The notes below the pieces were generated by a model. That model did not search any database. It was given only the letters and a program-made list of their open reading frames with translations, and had not been told where the DNA came from. A stretch of 64,000 nt of DNA, from the NCBI GenBank assembly GCA_029783825.1, contig JAREIK010000379.1, forward strand, positions 349,340 to 413,339. Reading direction: 5' to 3'. Position numbers and translations under genes: made by a program. Below are positions 20,220-33,005 of the stretch, piece after piece. Every line of letters begins with the position of its first letter. The first letter of the stretch is position 1. Origin of the DNA: Sapria himalayana (Eukaryota > Streptophyta > Magnoliopsida > Malpighiales > Rafflesiaceae).

Positions 20220-22651
20220 CTGAAAAAAAAAAGATGACAAACATACTTATCAATGTCAATATTGATCGAAATGACAAATCTAGCTAAGATTAAAATTGAT
20301 GGAACTATATGATTAGCCATCATAAAAATAAGTGTAAGCAATAGCAACCTTACATACAAATTATATTAGATCTTACTTCTAATGAAATGACAATCAATTT
20401 CAATATGCTTATGTTCTCGTTATATATCAATTTTGAATGCTTAGTTATTTGATTATCACAGTCAAACATAAACTTTATCTATTTGATGCAATATATGAAT
20501 ATCAACTCTCATATAACAATGACTATGACTAAGCATTCCGCCTCTATATTCTCAATTTAAAATTGATATCTATCTCAATTCCTTCAGGAAAATTTTCTAG
20601 GCACCAACATGACTCAGATGGGAACGTGCCACATGAATCTTGGTAGGCATGAGATTTTGTTTTATGAAATTCTTTGATAAATATATGGAATGGAATTATT
20701 AAATTATCATACATCTTCTAATTCATAACATAACAATAAATTCAATTTTTTATTTCCTAGTAATAGTAAAAACCCAATTTGTACTTCCAAAAGATGAACA
20801 CATTAGCTCAATTAAACTCAAGCTCAAAATATTAACAACTTGACTCGAGCTCAATTGAACTCGAACTCGGCTCATATCATTAGCAGCCCTAATTATTAGT
20901 ATGAACTACTACTACAAAATATAAATTATTATACGTACCATGTTATATATGGTTGATAATGTTAATAACACAAAAGAAACAAACATATTGATGATGATGA
21001 TACTCATCCTATTAAAACAATATTCATTAACAAAAAAATCACACCCATGATTGATATTTATTGATATTCTAATCAATGAAAAAAAATGCATCATGTCATC
21101 ACCAAATTAACATCATAGATAGAAAAAAAAATACCAAATAATTATGATCATAGTTGTTAGAAACTTATGATACAAAAAATGATACAATAATACAACATAT
21201 ATTTTTTAATGAAAATTAATAGGTTTCACAATTTATATCTTATTTTAAAATATATCTTACAATACAAATACCAAACATGATATGACATATGATACTATGA
21301 TAGAATAATACATACATTCTCAACTATTTTCTATAATTAAAAAAAATCAAATTAATTTTTCCTATTAAAGAATTTATTATATTAATTATTCAAATACACA
21401 AAAGAATTAAAAAATAATCATAAAAAATAAGCAAAATAATCTTATACAAAATGTTACTTTTTTATTATCATGTGCTATAATTCATACTTTTAATATACAT
21501 TTATACAAAAAATATTTTTTTACATATTTTTTACAACGTGAAAAAACTTATGTTACGTGATACGATATAATACATAATATCAAAAAATAGAAAAATGATA
21601 TATGATATATTTTATGAGCTAACAACTATGATTATAATGCATGGAAAAAAAATATGGACAAGAAAAGCAACATATATACATCATAAACACACACACACAC
21701 ACACAAAACTTGTATAGTATTTGAGAGGAGAATGTAAGGGCTAGTGAATAAAACTAAAAAAAAAAGAAAAAGCAAAGCATCAAAGTGAGCAAGCTAGGAT
21801 TGAGTTTCTGAAGATAATGAAAGTTGGGTAAGGGAGACTAGAGTGAAGCTAAGAAATAACAACATAAAAGAAATAGCTTAGTTAGCCATCTGTAAACATG
21901 ATTTCTCGAATGAAAAAAACTGCATAGATAAAAGAGAAACACATAAGCCTCTCTAATTCGATTAGGATTATGGTTGAGTTTCATAGTACCTAATGCCCAA
22001 GTAATAAACGTGCCCAAGTGCATTGAGATAGAATTACTAAGAAAAGTCTTCAATAATCAACCTAGCGAAAAGCTATCCTTTTCTTTATTATTAAGATAAG
22101 GCATTAGCCTTAAATATCCTATGATATCTATATTCATATCTTCCCTTGAATAAGAAAATCCTGATATGCTTCTTTACCATTTATCATTAAAAAAAAGTCA
22201 TCTCCCCTCATTTTTAACACTGTGGTAGACTAGTCGGACCCCAATGAGATAGAATTCTTAAGGATGTCTTGCTTTTCATGCCATGTGCTTCCTCCAATGC
22301 CAGATATGGGGCTGTCCTATATTATACAGCCAAGCACATTCCTAAACAAGCTAATTAAGGGAAGTAAAGGTTGCTCATAGATAAAACTAGTTTAAATGAG
22401 AAGGGTGACAATAATTGCATGCAATTCTTGCTAGGGTGCTCATAGATATTAAGAGCTCTACGATCTTAAGTAGAATATTTGTTTGTTTATGTTAAGTGGT
22501 GTGATGCTGAAAGCTCAATTGATTTATTTTGAACGTAGGACATCCTTAAGAATGCCTTAACTATTTGTTTGCAAGGGTGGGGAGAAATTGAGAACAAGGA
22601 TGATAGATGGAATATTGATCCAATGGTTGAGCCTAATGTGATAGAGACGAA
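20220..22651. other. CACTA-1 interior, mostly unassigned AT-rich sequence
   Basis: The part just upstream of exon a (20,220-20,300 on the plus strand) is presumably the preceding PP5 intron. A short CA microsatellite lies at about 21,690-21,706. The segment 22,200-22,640 is less AT-rich and may be another captured gene piece, but I recognise no protein. No transposase motifs were seen. A MITE fragment lies at 20,805-20,891. Confidence 0.4.
20805..20891. mobile_element. Fragment of GAGC-type hAT MITE end
   Basis: CTCGAGCTCAATTGAACTCG then GAACTCGGCTCAT, closing with GCAGCCCTA. This matches the terminus (GCTCGGCTCAG...CAGCCCTA) of the MITE at 22,652-26,865. No matching left end was found, so only one terminus remains. 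Confidence 0.55.
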
Positions 22652-22812
22652 TAGGGGTCTAACCGACCGAGTCGAGCCGAGTATTAGGTAGGCTCGGCTC
22701 GGCTCGGTTTTAAAGGAGTAGGCTTGAGCTTGTTCACGAGCCTATTTACGAGCTAACGAACCGAGTTTGAGGGTGCTCAGGCTCGGCTCATTTAACTTAT
22801 GAGCATGTTCAC

Positions 22813-22912
22813 GAGCTTGGTTAACGAACTTGTTCACGAGCCTGGTTAACGAGCTTATTCACGAGCCTGGTTAACGAGCTTGTTCACGAGCCTGGTTAAC
22901 GAGCTTGCTCAC
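22813..22912. repeat. 25-bp tandem repeat, four copies
   Basis: Four adjacent 25-bp copies of a unit GAGCCTGGTTAACGAG + CTTGTTCAC (two related half-units of 13 and 12 bp) with few substitutions. Degenerate half-units continue to about 22,970, and related copies lie at 26,585-26,700 in the right half of the same MITE. Confidence 0.9.
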
Positions 22913-22993
22913 AAGCCTATTCACGAGTTTGTTCACGAGTCTATTCACGAGCATGTTCACGAGCCTATTATGAGCTGACGAGCTGAGTTTAAG

Positions 22994-25900
22994 TAGAGGT
23001 GTCAACCAGGCCAGGCCGGCCCGGCACGTTAAAAAACTGTGCCCGGGCCCGTGCTGTGTCGTGCCTGGCCCGTGTCGTGGCGTGCCTGACCCGGCACAGC
23101 TCAGCCCATGGCACGGCACACCGGCAAGGGTTCTTCCCGTGCTGGTTTCACGCGGCCAAGTGGCGCCCGGCCCCTCCCGAAAAAAAGATCGCGGGTCGGG
23201 TCTGATTCGACCTAACCCTCGGTCCAAATCCCAACAGGAAAAAAATAAAAAAATGCAATTAATATTAATTTTCAGCTGTTGGATTCGCCTCCAACGCCTA
23301 GGGGGCAGAATCCAATGGTCCTCATGATTCTGCCCCCTAAATAATTATTAAAAATTCAAAAAAATATAAAAAAAAATATCTTTTTTTATAAAAAATTAAT
23401 ATCTTTAATCTATAAATTCTATCCCCTCCCTTTAACATTTATGTTTTTCAAAAACATATATTCTCTCAAATCTTTCTCTCTCACAAAAACTATGCTTCTC
23501 TCTCTCGGGCCTCGGGATTTTGCTTTCTACTTGGATTTTCGTGAAAATCAACTTGAGTTTTGAACATTAGAGCTTGACTACGGTGCACCGTGCACGTGAC
23601 TGACCTCACTGCTTTTACCGGGTAATTTATTTTATGCTTTATTTACTTTCTCTCTCTATAGTTTCTCTCTCTAGAAAAAAAATAGGAAAAAAAATCATAA
23701 AAATGACAAATACACCTGACACGTATTTAAATTTAGAAAATGAAAATATTACACAGAGGTCTGAGGCTGCTAAAACTTTGGTTTCTCCAGTCGTCTCAAC
23801 ACAAAGTTCTAAAAAACAAAAAACTAGGAGTACTTCTGTAGTTTGGACTCATTTTAAAATCATAACACAAAAAAATGTTAGGGGTGAGGAACAAGAAATG
23901 ACACGGTGCAAATATTGTATGGGACTATTAACATGTAAGAGTTCATTTGGGACTGTGCACCTTAAGAGGCATGCCGAATTATGCACCAAAAAACATAGAC
24001 CATTAGATCCTAGGCAAGCCCAACTTGGCACTGTATTTTTTGAGACTGGATCGAGTTCAGTCTCAAAGTTTACTCCCCTTATATACTCCAGCGAGTTGGG
24101 TAGGTACGGCATGACCAGGCTCATCACATTGATGGGTCTTTCGAACAGATTTTCGGAAGATCCAAGGGTAGTGCGCATCATGCAGACTTATTTTCAGCCT
24201 TCCTGTTGTAGGATTCCTAGGTCGACATCTAGGAATGACATACTAAAGATATATAAGTTAGAAAAAAAAAATAATTAAGGAATTTATGACATATAGTGGA
24301 GTGGTGTCCGTGACGTTCTATATATGGATATGTCACGATGATTCTTCTTATGCATGTCTCACGAGTCACTATGTAGATTCTAACTGGACAATCAATAAAA
24401 AAATTTTAGGATTCTTTGAGATTCTTCATCCTCATGATGGCCCGGCCATTTTTGAGTGTATAATGAAAATCTTTAGGGAATATAAAATTCAAAATAAAAT
24501 TTTGTGTCACACTCGATAACGCTTCTAATAATGGAGTAGCGATCAATATGTTTGTTAGGAATATTAGAGACGCACCATTAGTAGAGATCTTTCATGTTAG
24601 ATGCATGTGTCACGTGATTAAGCTGATTGTTCAAGTGGGTATGAAGGTGTGTTCCCCCGTGTTGGATAATATACGCAATGCACTAAAATATATTCGCACT
24701 CCTCGCAGACAACAAGAGTTTGGTAGTCTCTGTTTGTCTGCGAATCTTAAGAAAAAGAAATTCCAATCGGATGTGAGACATCATTGGAATTACACGTACC
24801 TGATGTTAGAATCATGTGTTGGATACGAACACGTGATATCCGATTACGTCAAAAGTAAGAGTGACTAACTTATTATTGACGTCACTGACTGGGCTTCAGG
24901 AATTTCATTTATGAAATTCTTGAAGATATTTTGACACGACGAACATGTGTTCGTTGGTTTATACGCCCACCAATTGCATTGCACTCTGGTGCATATGCAA
25001 CATTAGTAGCATGTTTAGGAAGTATCGAGTTGACCCGACGCTTAACCATATGGTTGCAGAGATGGAGACCAAGTACTTGAAGTACTGGTCCACCGTTCCA
25101 TCTCTTTATTGCCTCGTTGCATGCATGGACCCTAGGGTTAAGGTGGAAGGGGTAGAAACACCCTGACTTTCATTTCCTCGTGCATGAACCTGGAAGAGCC
25201 ACCTGAAGGGTTCATTCACAAGAAGTTGACTGACCTATTCACATACTACGATACTAGGTATGGTAGTGGTAGTAGTGAGACTGTGATTACAGACATTGAT
25301 ACATTGTTCGGAGATGATGATTTTTCCATTCAGCTAGCGAGGGGGAAACGTATGAGTGGACCATCACATAGGAGCGAGCTGCCTCGTTACTTAGATATCG
25401 ATTACTGCTCAATCCTATCACATTCTGATACTAAGAATCTTGATTTATTACAGTGGTGGAAATCATATGAGTCCACCTTTCCCGTGCTATCTAGGATGTC
25501 ACGAAATCTACTGACTCCTCCGGTGTCAAGCGTAGTATCGGAGTCTGCTTTTTCTGTTGCAGTGAACATGATTTCGAATAGGAAATCGAGATTACGTCTA
25601 GATATGGTTGAGGCCTTGGCTTGTTTGAAGGATTGGGAGGAATCAAAGTTTAGCATCCATGATCGTGCTTGAGCTAGGACTGGGACAGGCACTCCAGTCG
25701 CATCCACATCCACTACGATGGCAGAGGAGTTGATTGTCGATGATGATGATCCATATGATACTGATCTTGATGTTGTGGCTGATGATTCTCATGATATGCC
25801 GATTGACGATTGATGATGATCTACTATTTTATGTTTTCGATGTTTTTTTATTGATTATATTTGCACGCTTTGTTTGTATGTTGTGTTGAAACTGATATTT

Positions 25901-26366
25901 GTTTTGTTCGGACCTTCGGTTTCAAATGGATGATTGGTAATTTTTCATTTGTGTTGTTTATGTTTTTTTTAATTTTTATTTTTACTAACATAATGTATTG
26001 ATTATTTTTTTTTTTGATTTAAATTTTCTTTTAAAAATTAATAACTTTAATATATAATTAATAATTATAATAAAAGTTAAACTAATTTGATTTTGATAAA
26101 AAAAATTTCTAAACTTTGTTTTTTTAATTAATTTTTAATTTTAACATTTTTAAAAATATTAATATTTAATACTATACAATTACAGAATTACAATATCTAA
26201 AATTTTAATTAAAAAAAATATCTGCCTCTCGGGCTTGCCGTGGCCCGTATGGCCAGGCCTGGCCCGAGCGGGCCCAGCACGGCACGGCCTGCCGTGCCTT
26301 CGGGCCGTGCCGGGCTCGGCTTTTTTAAACCGTGACGGGCCGGGCCCGGCACGTCTGACACCTCTA
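22994..26366 (+). mobile_element. hAT-3 transposon with perfect 8-bp target duplication
   Basis: Left terminus TAGAGGTGTCAACCAGGCC, right terminus GGCACGTCTGACACCTCTA. Perfect direct duplications AGTTTAAG lie at 22,986-22,993 and 26,367-26,374. Subterminal regions are rich in CCCGGCACG words. It carries the best preserved transposase pseudogene of the three hAT copies and is the innermost level of the nest (Athila B > hAT-2 > CACTA-1 > MITE > hAT-3), so it is the youngest of these five insertions. Confidence 0.95.
23703..25813 (+). pseudogene. hAT-3 transposase (zf-BED, RICESLEEPER-like) with a few frameshifts and stops
   Basis: The probable start ATG is 23,703 (TNTPDTYLNLENEN); the frame stays open upstream, so the track start is not informative. 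The BED zinc finger lies at about residues 40-90: VVWTHFKI, then RCKYCMGLL, GTVHLKRHAELC (C-x2-C...H-x4-C). The RNase H-like core begins VRNIRDAPLVEIFHVRCMCH. Next come KYLKYWSTVPSLYCL and HKKLTDLFTYYDTRYGSG, then the dimerisation domain (25,440-25,660: LLQWWKSYESTFPVLSRMSR, TPPVSSVVSESAFSV, EALACLKDW). Breaks: a poly-A indel near 24,270, a TAA near 24,866, frameshifts near 24,930 and 25,160, and a TGA near 25,670. The last reading would end MPIDD at 25,813. It is recently dead by appearance. Confidence 0.9.
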
Positions 26367-27181
26367 AGTTTAAGGGTGCTCATGCTCGGCTCATTTAACT
26401 TACGAGCCTCAAAATGATGTTCGGGAATTAAAGAAAATGTTCATCTAAAATAGCCAACATACAACTAAATTAAAAAGATAAGATAATAAAAGTTCAATTA
26501 ACTTGATTGAAGTTCAAGTGTTAAAATTTTCATCATGTTCATTTGTATGAAAAATTTATTGTGCATCAAGCCTTCTCCATGTTCACGAGTCTGTTCATGA
26601 GCTTGGTTCACGAGCTTGTTCACAAGCCTGGTTAACGAGCTTGTTCACAAGCCTGGTTAACGAGCTTACTCACGAGTCTATTCACGAGCCTGTTTACGAG
26701 CTGACGAGCCGAGTTTGAGGGTGCTCGGGCTCGGCTCATTTAACTTACAAGCTTCAAAATGATGTTCGGGTTCGGCTAGTTTAAATTAATAAACGAGTTT
26801 GAGCGAGCTTCTAACGAGCCGAATGCCGAGCAGCTCGCGAGAAGCTCGGCTCAGTTACAGCCCTAGAGACAAATAAGCTCATTTCCTTGAAAGGTTGTTT
26901 AACTAGTTGAAATAACATAGAGAGTTGCCCCACGTATTTATTTTCATAGTCGAATGTCAAATGAAAGATGCAAGGTGACAAATAAAAAAAATAGAATTGA
27001 AGAGGAACTAGAAGCCTTAAGCGCTAGGCCTAACCAATTCCCTTTTCTCTTTGAAAACATAGGTGGATGAAGGGTAAGGATAAAAATTTGTTTACCCGAT
27101 TGGAATATTCCCATGTTACAAAATCTTCTTCTTCGAATGAGCTTTAAAGGGAACTTAGAATACTTCATCTATTGTATTTTA

Positions 27182-27196
27182 TACATGCATACATAC

Positions 27197-27263
<67 letters not shown>
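27182..27263. repeat. (TACA)n-(AT)n microsatellite
   Basis: Several TACA units run directly into about 28 AT dinucleotides. Confidence 0.95.
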
Positions 27264-27264
<1 letters not shown>

Positions 27265-28837
27265 CCTATGGACTGGCTGGCCTTTTGTTTTGAAGAATGA
27301 AAGCTTAGTTAGGATAACAAAGACAAAGCCTTCCAACATAAGTTATTAAAATATTATTCGATATTACCATCAACAACAAAGCGTGGCTTCTCGCCGCAGG
27401 GCCCCTAGGGCTCTTTTAATTAATTGGCCTTGTATATAGTATCTCAACATATATAAGAGAAAGACTGATCAAAAACATATCTACAAAGTATTTGTATATA
27501 TGCTATCATTAAAGGTGAATACTATTTTAAGAAGAATACTAAAATAGCCCTACAATGCAAACTTGCCACCTAAGGACCAAGTCCATCACATCATACCTCC
27601 AATCTATATTACAATATAACTATTTATATTTAGAATGAATTTATTATTGTGATTACAATTATTGGGCTATTTTAGGTTGATTGCCATTGAATAAAAGTTG
27701 GTGAGGTAAGTAATGATGAAAAACACTATAAAAAACCAAGATCTTTTAATAATGTCATTATTATGCAAAATCAAGACTCTTTTTATATTGTCCAAAGCCA
27801 TGAAAAATCAAAACACTCATCAATGTGTACAATTAGTCGAGATAATCTTCTTCACGATACACCCACGAAATTATCATAATTATTTCAGCAACATAAATAA
27901 CTAAAGTAAAAATCAATGAGATTATTAGAGTGGCATTATTTAGTAAATAACACTTCAAATGACATGATAGATTTCACTCAAAATGCAAACATAATTAATG
28001 GTCATCAAAACTAATATGATTGTGTTTTAACTCCTTGTTGATTTTTATCTAGTGAAAATCTTCTACTAGATTAAACATTCAATTAGTGATGGGTGTAAAA
28101 AAATTCAATTGGATAACTTTCAAACAAGATCCAAAGCCACGTTAATGGTAATTCACATATTGTGGTTATTTAAAGCATCTACTCCTTGAATTAGCTCATG
28201 AAAAATGGCAGCACCAAACGATGATAACCATGTGGTGTCTATTTACATCGGGTAATTAGGTAACATAGAATCAACTATGGATAGCATTAGGCATGATGAC
28301 AAACCCTATGGGTTTGGGCTCATACTTCCAAGTAGGTAGACATCAAATACACAAGTTCTAGTTGTAGGATAGCATTAGCTAAATAAACAAAATCAATCAA
28401 CAGAAATGATAATAAATTGTTAGAAGAATATGGAAAACTATATAAATACATATAATAACTATTTAAAATAAAAAAGGAAATATTATTAAAATTTAGAGAG
28501 ATGTTTTATCACTAATTTCCTTTAGGCAATTTTACTGAAATGGGATGAATGCTTTTATTAAAATGCAACTTTCGATTAGAACCTAGCTTTTTGATTGGGG
28601 CGAAATGACAAATTTGATCATTTTAATTATTTATTATCTTTGTTAAAATTTTTTTTGCTTAAATTTGTTAAAGGTGTGATCTGTTATTTTATAAGGTATG
28701 AATATTAAAATGAGATATTTGATTTTCTTTGAGAAATACATAATTAGTTTTTCTAAAGTATATTAGAAATCCATGAATTAATGAAAAATAAAATAAATTC
28801 TATTTTGGTGCACTAGTTAAAGCTAAATTAAAGCATT

Positions 28838-29072
28838 ATATATATATGTATGTATGTATATGTATATGTATGTATAAGCATATATATATATATACATATA
28901 AATATATGCATCTATAAATAAATATATATAAACAAGTATATATATACACACACATACATATAAACTTATACATATAGATTTTTATATATATGTTATCAAA
29001 ATTGTTTTTTTTATATAGTTTATGTAGGCATACACACACACACACACACAAATGTATATATATTACATATGT

Positions 29073-29129
<57 letters not shown>

Positions 29130-29312
29130 ATATAATTAATATATATATATACATATACATATAACTTATGTTATATATATGTGTAACATATGCATATATA
29201 TATATATATATATAATGTGTGTGTGTGTGTGTGTGTGTATTAATGAATATATACATATGTATATATATAATGCTTATATATAACATATGTTTATAAATAT
29301 TTATTTATATAT
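28838..29312. repeat. Compound AT/GT/CA microsatellite region
   Basis: Blocks of TATG/TA (28,840-28,990), CA (about 29,031-29,049), a long AT tract (about 29,076-29,125), AT (about 29,195-29,213) and GT (about 29,216-29,239). The translated open frames here are repeat artefacts. Confidence 0.9.
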
Positions 29313-30314
29313 ATAATCATATGCATTAGATTTACCAAATTAAAAGACCATAACAAGAATTTTTTATATGTTCACTTTTTTAAAGCTTCATTGAGACTTG
29401 CAATCACTTAAGGTTTGTCATCATCTTCTTATCTCACTTCAATGTTTATAGTGATTCAATTTTTTTTGGCTTGTTCTCTTACCTTAGCCACTTGAATCCT
29501 AAATATCAATAGTTTATAAGAGTTTAAAACATGTTTGTTTTTTTATGATGATATTTGTGGTATGTTTTAGACCATTATTTGAGCTTAGAAGAGGTTGAAA
29601 GTACAATCAAACCTATAAAGCATTAAAATCATTATAAAAATGAAGTTTTAAGTACTTGCATAAATTCATTAAATATCACAAACCTAGTTTATGCAATAAG
29701 CTGAAGGGATTACTCATTGAATATATCTTGTCCCATGAAATTAAAAAGGACTTATGAACTTTTAGAGTTTGCATCTATGGGAAGATAACTTTCAATTATA
29801 GGAGTTGATATAACTTGCCTAGGCAAAAGGCTATGACAGTTATTGGAGTTGAGAGTTTTTAATATATACCAAATACTAAAAGCAATCCAAGTACCTAATC
29901 CTCCCTCTATTTTTTGAGTTTTTAGATTTTTCTTTTTAGTCAATTGATTGTCAATAAGAATTATAATAGTATTATAAAATAAAAGAAAAAACTCGTATTG
30001 CTATTTTTTTTTCATTTATTGGATTTGAGTTTCTGTTCATGAATAATGTTTTGTGTTTTTGTTCGTAAGCTTTCTTATTCTCTTCTTTCTAATATGCTTC
30101 TTTTTGTTTTCATAATGATTTGTTTGTGTAAAAATATATTCTTCTCTTTATAAGTCCTCATTTGTGCTTCTATTCTTTTTTGACTTCTAATAATTCTTCT
30201 TTGATGTCTTTGTACTTTTGTAAGAATGTCACTATTTTTTTATTTTTCTCTATAACTCATTTTTGAAAACATTTCTATAACTACTCCTTTTGTTTTAATT
30301 ATATCCAGGCATCC

Positions 30315-30453
30315 CAAACACACACACACACACACTCATGTGTGTGTGTGTGTGTGTGCATAAATATGTGCATACACATTTGTTTACATATATAGTATAC
30401 ATACAAACATACATATATATATTTATATATAAAAATATATTCACATATATCTA

Positions 30454-30485
<32 letters not shown>

Positions 30486-30640
30486 CAAACATACACATAT
30501 GTGTATGTATTTCTTTATGTATTTATACAAACATACACATATACACAACCATATATATACATTATATATATATATATCTATACTTATATAGATACATACA
30601 TACATACATATATGTATATATATATAAGATATATATGCTT
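30315..30640. repeat. Compound CA/TG/AT microsatellite with a (CA)n-(TG)n palindrome
   Basis: A (CA)n block runs through CTCATG into a (TG)n block between about 30,315 and 30,358. The two arms are inverted complements and could form a hairpin. Further CA (about 30,455-30,475) and AT/TACA blocks follow to 30,640. Confidence 0.9.
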
Positions 30641-30791
30641 AACAAATATCATTCTCTTAAATTTTCCTTTAAATGATCTTTAAATCACTACAAGCCGGCT
30701 TTAATATTCTATATGTAATAATTTCATTTTTACACAAAAAATATTCAAATAAAGTTAATTTTATAAATAAAATAAATAGTACTAAAGTATG

Positions 30792-30829
<38 letters not shown>

Positions 30830-31076
30830 TACATAAAATTATACCGTAAAAGAACAAAGATTACACTGCAATTTTTTGTTTCATTAATGGTGTAGAGTTA
30901 AAAAAATGTAGGTGAAATGAAAATAGAAGCTAAAATAAGCAAAATTGGGGGAAAATGAAAAAAAAAAACTAATACTCAAATATTCTATAAAAATGAAAAC
31001 CGCTAGTGATAATCAAATTTAGAGAGAAGGAAAGATGTATATAGCATTCGAAGAAGAAGAACAATGAAATTATTAC

Positions 31077-31190
31077 CTGGTAACGGAAATGAGATAGATT
31101 TCTAGGTTGCTCCCTCGTGTTTCGTCTCTCCTTTATCGTTTGAGAGATAGAAAAATTTTTAGCATTTTTTTCATTGAAACCTTATATATA
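31077..31190 (-). promoter_or_regulatory. Putative CACTA-1 promoter and first exon end
   Basis: On the minus strand a TATATATAAG box (31,190-31,181) is followed downstream by a mixed-composition stretch with GAGAGACGAAACACGAGG and AACCTAGAAATCTATCTC. It ends TTCCGTTACCAG|GTAATAATTT, a strong plant-like splice donor (exon end 31,077). It sits about 1.8 kb inside the right terminus, just interior to the subterminal arrays, where CACTA promoters are found. The captured PP5 exons are on the same strand. This rests on sequence motifs only; no transcript is known to me. Confidence 0.4.
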
Positions 31191-31199
31191 TACTAAACT

Positions 31200-32154
31200 G
31201 TTATAAAATAAAATACAAAAAAATAACACTAAAATAAATTTATAAAAAATAAATAATTTAAATAAAATAATAGAAATAAATTTTTATTTAACAATAAATG
31301 ATATTATTTAATAAATAAATAAAATAATATTATATAATAATAAAGTTTTCACACACACACACACACACATATATATTAATTGGTTATAAATTTATAAGAA
31401 TTCAATTTATTTTTTATTAATATAATATGAAATAATTATAAAAGCACATAATTTGAATCTTATAATCATTATAAATTTTAATGTTTGAAGTGTTTATTTA
31501 ATAACCACACTGAAATATTAATTTTTAAAATCATCAAAATTTTTTTGAGATAATAAAAACATCAATATATTAATCTTAAAATGGCAACTTTTTTTCTTTT
31601 AAATTTTATTAAAAATTAATATTTTTTTTATAATTCAAAATTTTTTAATCTTTTAGTCATTATTTTTTAAAAAATTCCTATAATCATAAAAATATTATTT
31701 TATACTTTTATTTTTATAAATTTTTACTTGTTTATTCGTTTAGTCATATATTTTTATAATTTTTTAATCAAACAATTATTTATTTTAGTTTTTTATTAGT
31801 TGTAATTTTTATTTATTTTTATTTATTAATTAAAATATTTATAAATATTATAATTATATAATAAATTATATAATGTTTTGTAATATAAATATTTAAATAT
31901 CATAAATAAATATTTCAGATAAAATTAAGTATAATATTTTAATTAAATTATAATCAAAAAATAATTATTTTGGTCATATTTAATATAAATTTTTATTAGT
32001 ATTTATATATTTATTAATTTTTTTTATAATATCATATTTTAATTATTATATGAGAAGATTATGTCATTCAAGGATTGCTGATCTATAGACCATGACATAC
32101 TTTTAATATAAAAAATTATATAAAATATTAAATAAATAATGCTTAAAAAATATC
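31200..32154. other. AT-rich stretch inside the CACTA-1 right end
   Basis: Very AT-rich, no gene. A conserved segment at 32,048-32,100 (ATATGAGAAGATTATG, TTCAAGGATTGCTG, CCATGACATACTT) recurs inverted in CACTA-2 at 57,280-57,345, showing the two elements share this end. Confidence 0.7.
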
Positions 32155-33005
32155 ATTAAAGATTAGCAACGGAAATTATAACTAACCCAAATAGCTAGGG
32201 AAAATTCCCTAACTAAATGCATATATTTTGATAAAATAAGTATTTAAAGAATTATCAATTCTAATTGTATAAAAACTAATAAAAAAATAAATTTAGATAA
32301 TTATTTAGTGACGGATTTAAATTAGATAGAAAAATTTTATCGCTAAATCTGGCGCTAATAATTAGCTAGGAAAATTTCATAGCTAAATTTGTCGCTAAAT
32401 CAAGGATTTAATTAGCAAGAGAAAATCCATCACTAAATCCGTCGCTAAATCAAGAATTTATTTAGCAAGGGAAAATCCGTCGCTAGATCCATCGATAAAT
32501 CAAGGATTTATTTAGCAAGGGAAAATCTGTCGCTGAATCCATCACTAAATCAAGGATTTAATTAGCAAGGGAAAATCCGTCGCTAAATTTATCGCTAAAT
32601 CGAGGATTTAATTAGCAAGAGAAAATCCGCCGCTAATTCTATTACTAAATCGAGGATTTAATTAGCAAGCAAAAATCTATCGTTAAATCCGTCACTAAAT
32701 CGAGGATTTAATTAGCAAGGAAAAATCTGTCGCTAAATCCATCGCTAATTTCAGGCTTTTATTAGTGAGGAATTTTCTGTCGCTAAATCCCCTTCTTTTC
32801 TTTAGCGGAATTTATGAAAATCTTCCATCGCTAATATATCGCTAAATCCCCTGCTTTTTTTGAACGGAATTTACGAAAAATTTTCCATCGCTAATCCGTT
32901 GCTATTTTCTTTTCAAAGAAAAATCATAAATCTTTTGCTATTCCCTAGCTAATCCGTTGCAATTTAGCTAGGGATTGATCCCTAGCTAAAATTTTCTAGC
33001 TAAAA
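32155..33005. repeat. CACTA-1 right subterminal repeats, including a seven-copy 50-bp tandem array
   Basis: 32,401-32,750 holds seven consecutive 50-bp units of the form CAAGGATTTAATTAGCAAGG, AAAATCCGTCGCTAAATCC, ATCGCTAAAT. Flanking sequence has dispersed TCGCTAAAT and TAGCTAGGGA words. These are the probable transposase-binding sites; each unit carries three CGCTAA-type motifs. Confidence 0.92.

Larger units (their letters stand above)
22652..26865. mobile_element. GAGC-rich hAT-type MITE in CACTA-1, split by hAT-3
   Basis: Left end TAGGGGTCTAACCGACC, then GAGCCGAG-rich sequence; right end GCTCGGCTCAGTTACAGCCCTA. The 8-bp duplications GAGACGAA (22,644-22,651) and GAGACAAA (26,866-26,873) match at 7 of 8. 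Both halves share the module GAGTTTGAGGGTGCTC, CGGCTCATTTAACTTA and repeated TTCACGAGC words. Removing hAT-3 leaves about 0.83 kb. The translated frames in the left half (repeating RLVNKLVN) arise from the tandem repeat, not from a gene. Confidence 0.88.
26866..31076. other. CACTA-1 interior, no gene recognised, several microsatellites
   Basis: Sequence between the nested MITE and the putative promoter exon. On the minus strand it lies between that exon's splice donor and the PP5 exons, so it would be intronic if a transcript exists. No transposase or host protein recognised. Short open frames (27,713-27,904; 29,752-29,943) lack relatives I know. Confidence 0.4.

Noticed and set aside
20032..20277. 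Small intact TPR gene starting at Met (20,277)
   Set aside because: The apparent N-terminus is translated intron (poly-pyrimidine tract and CAG acceptor), and the apparent C-terminus reads through a mutated splice donor.
22871..23227. Minus-strand ORF with repeating LVNRLVNKLVN
   Set aside because: It is a translation of the 25-bp MITE tandem repeat and the hAT-3 GC-rich end.
28836..29286. Cys/Val-rich and Tyr/Ile-rich open frames
   Set aside because: They are translations of GT and AT microsatellites.
32401..32750. Regular 50-bp repeats as a possible CRISPR-like array
   Set aside because: There are no unique spacers, the units are contiguous, and they lie in a CACTA subterminal region of a plant genome.
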